From: Bacteroidia bacterium
Lineage (GTDB): Bacteria > Bacteroidota > Bacteroidia > B-17B0 > Aurantibacillaceae
Direction: 5' to 3'
DNA length: 44,095 bases
Assembly: GCA_025362575.1 (NCBI GenBank)
Contig: JANYIQ010000169.1
Span: forward strand, 1 to 44,095
Every line of letters starts with the position of its first letter. Within the stretch, counting starts at the first letter, position 1. The notes beneath the pieces were generated by a model. The model saw only the letters and a list, made by a program, of their open reading frames with translations, ran no database searches and was not told the DNA's origin. The translations under genes were made by a program, and so were the position numbers. Positions 40,101-44,095 of the stretch are shown here, piece after piece.

Positions 40101-40207
40101 TCTCTAACATGAATCAAAGAGCCTCAAGAGTTGGAGCACAGATAAAAATAGATTCTGAAATAAATGCCGGAAGCACGATCAGATTAATCATAACTAAAAC
40201 CAATTGA
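37130..40207 (+). CDS. Propeller/Y_Y_Y sensor histidine kinase (NarL-partner type)
   Basis: 1025 residues. Signal peptide about 1-20 (TTRAQ). Propeller repeats span about 25-660 ('DNQGYVWFGTQDGLNRYDG', 'DSSGNIWVL', 'DKQGKFWMSTNYGI'), a Y_Y_Y domain about 690-775, and a membrane helix about 780-800. A HisKA_3 dimerisation domain has H834 in LDLHDEFGNGL, and a HATPase has N-box EALSNIMKHAKA (about 944-955) and DNGKGF (976-981). The Lys and Asp around the His are typical of kinases that phosphorylate LuxR/NarL-type regulators, as does the regulator encoded two bases downstream. Its output class differs from that of the LytS-like kinase at 2178. Confidence 0.95.
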   Translation: MRFWCKITLFLLFAFTTRAQDNGFFDQIWLDEGLSQSSITNITQDNQGYVWFGTQDGLNRYDGKQIDRFNFQPFNPNSISGDNISDIASDSSGNIWVLNTTGVLDLLNLKTFKATHISELLKLNSAGRRFILKIWLLNNRVFLSTSKGFCELLSKNRQYELSYFNFKRNQNNASVLSIYSACSDNSGNLYIGSNEGVYLNSAGSGDFVFFTPSKNREENLNKECRVIFYKNNTLYFSQENLFYAYGKADSKLNLFSIGSPSLGLISSGLCDNRNNFWLGTASNGIFVLSGNTDGTFKEEKHFTDNSAIKYGLKCNFINCLYQSKHPNEDIVWIGSRDAGVFSYSYSKNSFQLVSSLLKDEKPSFFSIVKDRENVVWSGTYAGIYKIDRKLKTYSFINLRSIMPSARPIDALYCDANDDVWVAASNSLYKINKKKNVLIPFAEQIFPDKRSLIIHVIAINDDSLLLGANVGLAVFNKKTKNTRLINSVLINDSAVKITGVRTMFIDSKKNWWIGTDLGLIFLDKQNNKNKIFKYDPSNKESMLANISMDVNEDKSGNILVATTKGISVIKDPAGGKFENFHIQQGLTNNFIYGLLADKQGKFWMSTNYGISVFDPVQKKFRSYRGSDGVFINEFNYSGFYASADGELLFGGLGGIVSLYPEQLVKNVLPPTVLLRSFKINQKNSDSLLLKNSLLNFKHDQNDIYLEFSVPDFSGKNRTQLLYKLKGGVKTDWVELNDAYSLSLANLAPGAYALEVKAINPDGIESQRSFVFTFIIEPPFWQTWWFYIFLGLLLIGMSWLIYRNRLRKKIEHLKEIEYIRQEENEKVRKAAALDLHDEFGNGLTRISMLVEMAKIKMPKENTESLKFLDIISENSSRLYQGTKDFIWSINPGNDNLFEIIIRIKDFGDELFYGTGINFEIIGLNEELKKLKQLPGSGRNIAMIYKEALSNIMKHAKANAVSLSIEQSPAEITLALKDNGKGFDQKENKNSFGISNMNQRASRVGAQIKIDSEINAGSTIRLIITKTN

Positions 40208-40209
40208 CA

Positions 40210-40866
40210 ATGAACAAAGTAAATTTAAACCTGCCTGCCGGCAAGGCAGGAAAGAGAATTGTTTTAGTGGAAGACGACCCGATCATTCGTGAAGCCTTTA
40301 CAGCTTTAATAAATCAGAGTGCCGATTATTCAGTTGAGAAAGCCTATTCCAATGCTGAGGAAGCGATAAAAAACATTAGCAACGACAATTCTGATATTTA
40401 TTTAATGGATATTGAATTGCCGGGAATGAATGGCATTGAAGCCATTTCTAAAATAAAGGTGATCAATCCTAAGATCAGAGTTGTGGTTGTAACCGTTTAC
40501 GAAAATGATGATCTGGTTTTTAAGGCTCTGTGCGAAGGCGCATCGGGTTATCTTACCAAAAATATTCCACCTCAGAAATTAATAGACTCCCTGAAGGAAC
40601 TCGAAGGTGGTGGCGCACCAATGACAACAAACATAGCCCGTATGGTTGTTTCTTCATTTCATCGTAACCGTCAGAGCCCTTTAAGTGCAAGGGAATTAGA
40701 AGTATTAGAACTGCTTGCCTCAGGGAAAAGTTATTCTTCCATAGCCGATCAGTTATTTGTAGATAAAGAAACCATTCGTTCCCATATCAAAAATATTTAC
40801 TTAAAACTCGAAGTGCATTCAAAGGCGGAAGCCATTGAAAAAGCGAGAAAGAACAAATTTATATAG
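40210..40866 (+). CDS. NarL/FixJ-family response regulator
   Basis: 218 residues from the ATG at 40210, two bases after the kinase stop; a TTG at 40204 is in frame but less likely. Receiver domain about 16-130 with E21-D22-D23, phosphoacceptor D67 (YLMDIELPGMNG) and a conserved Lys in GYLTKN. LuxR-type HTH about 150-215 (LSARELEVLELLASGKS ... ETIRSHIKNIYLKLEVHSKAEA). Residues 8-14 (LPAGKAG), just ahead of the receiver, are encoded by an inserted-looking palindrome at 40230-40250. This is the cognate partner of the upstream kinase. Confidence 0.95.
   Translation: MNKVNLNLPAGKAGKRIVLVEDDPIIREAFTALINQSADYSVEKAYSNAEEAIKNISNDNSDIYLMDIELPGMNGIEAISKIKVINPKIRVVVVTVYENDDLVFKALCEGASGYLTKNIPPQKLIDSLKELEGGGAPMTTNIARMVVSSFHRNRQSPLSARELEVLELLASGKSYSSIADQLFVDKETIRSHIKNIYLKLEVHSKAEAIEKARKNKFI
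40230..40250. repeat. CCTGCC-TGCCGGCA-AGGCAGG palindrome inside a coding region
   Basis: CCTGCC at the left pairs with GGCAGG at the right, with an inner TGCCGGCA palindrome and one bulged A. It adds exactly seven codons (LPAGKAG) at the N-terminus of the response regulator, immediately before its first beta strand. It is far more GC-rich than the gene around it. Confidence 0.75.
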
Positions 40867-40922
40867 GGACTGATAACATATTGCTCTATAAAACACTATA
40901 TTAGCAATACAAAATCTTTTTT

Positions 40923-42251
40923 ATTATTAAAACCAAAATACTGTCTCTACTTGTTCTTTGCCTGGTCATAGGATGCAGCATTTCGTTTGCCCAAAATAAT
41001 CGAAGTATAGATTCCATTCTTGTATTACTTAAATCGAGTAAGGAAGACAGCCTGAAAGTAAGTCACCTTGTAAGATTATGCTGGGAATATAAAAACCTTG
41101 GTGATTTTGATAAAGGACTCGCTGTTGGAAAAGAAGCTTTAGATCTTACAAAAAAACTCAAATTTAAAAAAGGCGAAGTTCAGGCACTGAATAACATTGC
41201 AGTTATTTATTACAGTTCCACAAGTTATCCTAAAGCCCTTGACAATTATTTTGAAGCCTATCGCATCGCTGTTGAAATTGGTGATAAACAACAGCAGGCC
41301 GGCATTCTCAGTAATGTGGGTGTTATATACGACAATAAGCAAAATTATGAGAAGGCTCTGGAATACTATTTAAAATCTCAGGAAATGGCCGAAAGCACAA
41401 AGAACAAAACGCTTATGGCCAATAACCTCAATAATATCGGAGGTGTCTATTTATACCAAAACGATTACAAAAGAGCGCTGGAATATTTTTTAAAAGCACT
41501 TGCGATCAAAGAAGAATTAGGGAATAAGAACGGAATTGCGAACTCTTTAATTAATATCGGAACCTTATATTACAGCTTGGAGGATTTCCCCAAAACAATG
41601 AAGTACTTTTTATATGCCCTAAAAATAAAAGAAGAAATAAAAGATAAGGCCGGAATTGCTACTGTTTGCGGCAATATCGGGGCTCTTTACATTCAAATGG
41701 GGCGTTTCGACAGAGCCGAAAGTTATTTACTAAGATCACTTGCCATTTCCGAAGAAATAAAGTCCTTCGACGACATGAGTAATGCTCATCTTAATTTAAG
41801 TGATCTGTATGACTCTACTAAAAAACTGAGCCAATCTCTTTTTCATTACAAAAAATACAAGGCTTGTCAGGATTCGATCTTTAATGAGGAAAAAAGTAAG
41901 GACATGGGCCGACTGGAAGCCAGAAGTGATTTTGATAAACAACAGGCGGTGTCAAATGCTGAGCATAAAAAAGAATTGGAATTATCCGATGAGCGTGAGA
42001 AGAGACAAACTTTAGTGAGTTATTCAGTTGGAGCCGGCTTACTTCTGGTTCTGTTGTTCGCCGGATTTCTTTTCAATCGCTTTAGAGTGATCCGAAAACA
42101 AAAAGCCATAATTGAGCATCAGAAAAAAATTGTAGAAGAAAAACAAAAGGAAACTATGGATTCCATTTATTACGCAAAACGCATTCAGGGTTCGTTATTA
42201 ACCTCAGAGTTGTATTTTGAAAGGGAGTTGAACCGTTTAAATAAGAACTAA
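40923..42251 (+). CDS. TPR membrane protein with bare coiled-coil tail; probable non-canonical (ATT) start
   Basis: The frame is open from 40905. ATG, GTG and TTG are all absent until GTG at 41316, in the middle of a TPR. Yet codons from ATT at 40923 encode a convincing signal peptide (IIKTKILSLLVLCLVIG ... SISFAQ) and more than 100 residues of TPR helices, so I place the start at or near 40923 (442 residues). About six TPRs (60-330; 'NNLNNIGGVYLYQNDYKRALEYF') are followed by a coiled coil, a membrane helix (about 365-385), and the tail KQKETMDSIYYAKRIQ plus 20 residues. No kinase or phosphatase follows. It lies 56 bases after the NarL regulator on the same strand, so it may belong to that operon. 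It converges on the SDR gene (3-base gap). Confidence 0.8.
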   Translation: MIKTKILSLLVLCLVIGCSISFAQNNRSIDSILVLLKSSKEDSLKVSHLVRLCWEYKNLGDFDKGLAVGKEALDLTKKLKFKKGEVQALNNIAVIYYSSTSYPKALDNYFEAYRIAVEIGDKQQQAGILSNVGVIYDNKQNYEKALEYYLKSQEMAESTKNKTLMANNLNNIGGVYLYQNDYKRALEYFLKALAIKEELGNKNGIANSLINIGTLYYSLEDFPKTMKYFLYALKIKEEIKDKAGIATVCGNIGALYIQMGRFDRAESYLLRSLAISEEIKSFDDMSNAHLNLSDLYDSTKKLSQSLFHYKKYKACQDSIFNEEKSKDMGRLEARSDFDKQQAVSNAEHKKELELSDEREKRQTLVSYSVGAGLLLVLLFAGFLFNRFRVIRKQKAIIEHQKKIVEEKQKETMDSIYYAKRIQGSLLTSELYFERELNRLNKN

Positions 42252-42254
42252 AGC

Positions 42255-43427
42255 CTAAGGCTCGAGGGCAGCTTCAAAAATATCGATGTCCTTTAAAAGA
42301 TGCACCGAGGTTTTAATATACTCATGTGCGGGTTTAGATTGAACCACACCAATATTCTCTTCAAGAAGTCTTGTATTATCAAACACCTGACCTAATTCCA
42401 TAAATTCAATGTAAGGATCAAGGCCTCCCATTAGAATGCGAAGTTCGCTTGTATCTTCCATGATACTGTTCCAATAATCGAGGTACTCAGGGTAGTCGTT
42501 CAGTTTGGAATCTGCGCTTAAACGTTTACGTGCCCACATTTTCATGTCGCGAAGCATTTCGTGCCCAACAAAATTAAATTTCGGTAATTCAGGGAACGCC
42601 TTTTCAATTGTATTACAAATAGCAACAGAAGTTGTAGCGGCTTTTTCGCCGGCGGAAATATGATAGACCTGGTGTTTTCTGTTTTTCGCGAAGATCAATT
42701 TCGTGATCGCATCCGAAACATAATCAACCGGAACCATATCAAGCAAAGAGTTTCCGTTACCGGGAACCAATCTCAGGAAATTAACGGTAGCAAGTGTCCA
42801 CATAATTACGTAAGAGCGCGGAACCCAAGGGCGGCTATCTCCTAAGATAATGGAAGGACGAACAATTAATATTTTATCGGCCGGTAAATGATTCGCGATT
42901 TCAATTTCACCTTGCATTTTTGTGTAGGTGTACTTCACTAAATGCTCAGCTTCTAAATTTGGCGACTCTGATTCGGTGATGGTTCTATCTCTGGCTTGTT
43001 TGCCACAAATAGTTGCAGTACCAACATACACAAAGGTCTCAAGCTCTTTTAAGGTCTGACTCCATTTCAGAATTTTCTGAAGACCGTGGATGTTTATCTC
43101 CTCCACCATCTTATCATAAATAGGAGAAAAAGAAGTGTTAGCGGCCGAATGAACGATATAGTTCACATCGCTTAATGTTGTATTCTCACAAAGATCTTCG
43201 GTTAGGTCGTCCTGGGCTAAGTCACCCTGAATAGGAATAATTCTGTTAGGATCGAAAACATCTCCGTGAAAATCGAAAACTTTTTTCAATCGCTGAATAG
43301 CTTTTTCCTTTGAACCGGAACGCACCAGGCAATATATTTTACCAACTTCACTTCTCTTCGACAAATCAACAAGTAATTCACCTCCCAAAAATCCAGTTGC
43401 TCCGGTAATAAAAATATTCTTCATCAT
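42255..43427 (-). CDS. SDR-family NAD(P)-dependent reductase (NAD_binding_4 / thioester-reductase-like)
   Basis: 390 residues. Rossmann motif G9-A-T-G12-F-L-G15 at the N-terminus, catalytic Y166-x-x-x-K170 (YTYTK), and the family segments 'VNYIVHSAANTSF', 'KILIVRPSIILGDSRP' and 'MVPVDYVSDAI'. This is an extended SDR of the fatty-acyl-CoA reductase/thioester-reductase group, here as a stand-alone enzyme without a carrier protein or adenylation domain. A fatty-acyl or polyketide thioester substrate is possible but not shown. It starts seven bases after the SMR gene on the same strand, so the two form an operon. Confidence 0.88.
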   Translation of the reverse strand: MMKNIFITGATGFLGGELLVDLSKRSEVGKIYCLVRSGSKEKAIQRLKKVFDFHGDVFDPNRIIPIQGDLAQDDLTEDLCENTTLSDVNYIVHSAANTSFSPIYDKMVEEINIHGLQKILKWSQTLKELETFVYVGTATICGKQARDRTITESESPNLEAEHLVKYTYTKMQGEIEIANHLPADKILIVRPSIILGDSRPWVPRSYVIMWTLATVNFLRLVPGNGNSLLDMVPVDYVSDAITKLIFAKNRKHQVYHISAGEKAATTSVAICNTIEKAFPELPKFNFVGHEMLRDMKMWARKRLSADSKLNDYPEYLDYWNSIMEDTSELRILMGGLDPYIEFMELGQVFDNTRLLEENIGVVQSKPAHEYIKTSVHLLKDIDIFEAALEP

Positions 43428-43434
43428 TCTCTAA

Positions 43435-43752
43435 TCAAAAAAGTTCCAGTCCAATTATTCCTGCAACTATTAATAAAATCGATACTACTTTAACTGCTGA
43501 TACAGGCTCCTTAAAAAAGACAATTCCTATTGCAGCAATTAAAGCTGTACCAGCTCCGGCCCATACAGCATAAGCAATGCTTACTTCCATTTTTTCAAGA
43601 ACCAGAACTAATAGGCCAAGGCTCAATCCGTAAAAAACAAAGACTAAGACGGATGGCCATAATTTAGTAAAGCCTTCAGCATACTTCATGCAAACTGTAC
43701 CTAATACTTCAAACACAATTCCCAGCGCCAAATATAACCAGTACAATTTCAT
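43435..43752 (-). CDS. Small multidrug resistance (SMR) family transporter
   Basis: 105 residues, the usual SMR length, with four hydrophobic helices. The essential proton/substrate-binding glutamate is E15 in GIVFEVLGT, and helix 3 has the conserved YAVWAGAGTA. It should work as a dual-topology dimer exchanging protons for cations. The subtype (EmrE-like drug exporter or Gdx/SugE-like guanidinium exporter) cannot be fixed by eye. First gene of the operon with the SDR reductase. Confidence 0.93.
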   Translation of the reverse strand: MKLYWLYLALGIVFEVLGTVCMKYAEGFTKLWPSVLVFVFYGLSLGLLVLVLEKMEVSIAYAVWAGAGTALIAAIGIVFFKEPVSAVKVVSILLIVAGIIGLELF

Positions 43753-43796
43753 TTCAGTTTGATCCGTTTTAAATTAAAGAACAGTAATAAAAATGT

Positions 43797-44039
43797 TGGA
43801 GAATATCGGATTAACTCCGTTGATCCTCACAACCAAAAGTCAAGATCAAAAACAGGTTGCTAAGCAACCTTATTTTAATTTTCCTGCCAAATTTCAAGTA
43901 AGCTTGAATTTGTCTGGAAAATCGGATTAACTCCGTTGATCCTCAGACTTCAAAAGTCAAGATCAAAAACAGGTTGCTAAGCAACCTTATTTTAATTTTC
44001 CAGACAAATTCAAGCAAGCTTGAATTTGTCTGGAAAATT
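43797..44039. repeat. Two tandem ~117-base repeats containing tRNA-end sequence and hairpins
   Basis: Copy 1 (from 43797) and copy 2 (from 43914) share ATCGGATTAACTCCGTTGAT, GTCAAGATCAAAAACA, the hairpin GGTTGC-TAA-GCAACC (43855-43869 and 43972-43986), and a terminal inverted repeat. The offset is 116-117 bases. In copy 2 the inverted repeat is a perfect 26-bp stem (43989-44014 with 44019-44044, loop CAAG); in copy 1 it is imperfect. Copy 1 opens with TGGAGAATATCGGATT, identical to the start of the tRNA 3' end at 44071. Confidence 0.9.
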
Positions 44040-44061
44040 AAAATCCGCTAAAGCGGTTTTT
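44035..44061 (-). terminator. Probable terminator of the tRNA gene
   Basis: Read on the minus strand: AAAACCGC-TTTA-GCGG followed by ATTTTAATTTT, starting about ten bases after the tRNA 3' end. Confidence 0.6.
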
Positions 44062-44070
44062 GATCCATTG

Positions 44071-44095
44071 TGGAGAATATCGGATTCGAACCGAT
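44071..44095 (-). tRNA. tRNA gene, 3' part only (rest outside window)
   Basis: The minus strand reads ATCGG-TTCGAAT-CCGAT, a perfect 5-bp T-arm with a canonical 7-base T-loop, then ATTCTCC (3' acceptor strand) and discriminator A. CCA is not encoded. The 5' half and anticodon are beyond the edge, so the amino acid cannot be named. Confidence 0.9.

Noticed and set aside
42255-43427. Part of a polyketide or non-ribosomal peptide cluster
   Set aside because: The reductase is stand-alone, beside an SMR transporter; no carrier, condensation or adenylation domain is in the window.

Overview
The window is from a member of the Bacteroidota. The evidence is AT-rich DNA, many cargo proteins with type IX secretion system (T9SS) C-terminal signals of both type A and type B (CHU_C), a PorP/SprF protein, several two-component regulators with 'two-component regulator propeller + Y_Y_Y' sensors, and promoters that fit the Bacteroidota pattern TTTG / TAnnTTTG rather than sigma70. 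No plasmid, phage or CRISPR genes are visible. A partial tRNA gene sits at the right edge.

Layout. 1-5.3 kb: 3' end of a DUF5916 protein, then a LytTR response regulator and its propeller-type LytS-like kinase on the minus strand. 5.4-7.8 kb: penicillin-binding protein 1C (pbpC). 7.9-13.1 kb: a cassette of three T9SS-exported beta-propeller proteins (NHL, SBBP, inverted NHL), bounded by two copies of the last 50 bases of pbpC. 13.4-16.4 kb: a propeller/Y_Y_Y membrane sensor with no output domain, followed by a frameshifted DUF2007 remnant. 16.9-19.1 kb: katG between structured non-coding DNA. 19.6-20.2 kb: a 5'-truncated NHL gene. 20.7-26.9 kb: a three-gene unit (type-B cargo with two DUF3494 ice-binding-like domains and five Ig-like repeats, PorP/SprF, OmpA-family protein) with a strong terminator. 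27.1-28.7 kb: a paralogous DUF3494 protein with a type-A signal. 29.2-34.7 kb: pgeF, divergent from a thioester-containing alpha-2-macroglobulin. 34.7-36.9 kb: a small secreted protein and a K+ channel carrying a 15 x 12-residue repeat. 37.1-42.3 kb: a propeller kinase, a NarL-type regulator and a TPR membrane protein. 42.3-43.8 kb: an SDR reductase and an SMR transporter on the minus strand. 43.8-44.1 kb: a tandem hairpin repeat containing copies of a tRNA 3' end, then the tRNA.

Themes. Surface display through T9SS dominates, with six cargo genes or remnants. A second theme is sensing: three propeller sensors end in three different ways, and two unrelated membrane proteins (the propeller protein at 13.4 kb and the TPR protein at 40.9 kb) end in the same 45-residue tail, which corresponds to the linker that normally precedes a SpoIIE/PP2C phosphatase domain, and then stop. 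A third theme is DNA mobility without a visible recombinase: the duplicated pbpC 3' end, the tRNA-end repeats, the katG flanks, and several short repeat families, some lying inside coding sequence (pbpC linker, kinase signal peptide, response-regulator N-terminus).

The strongest candidates for something new are the shared output-less tail, the dodecapeptide-repeat K+ channel, and the pbpC-end-bounded cassette. Family assignments come from reading motifs; no database search was possible.
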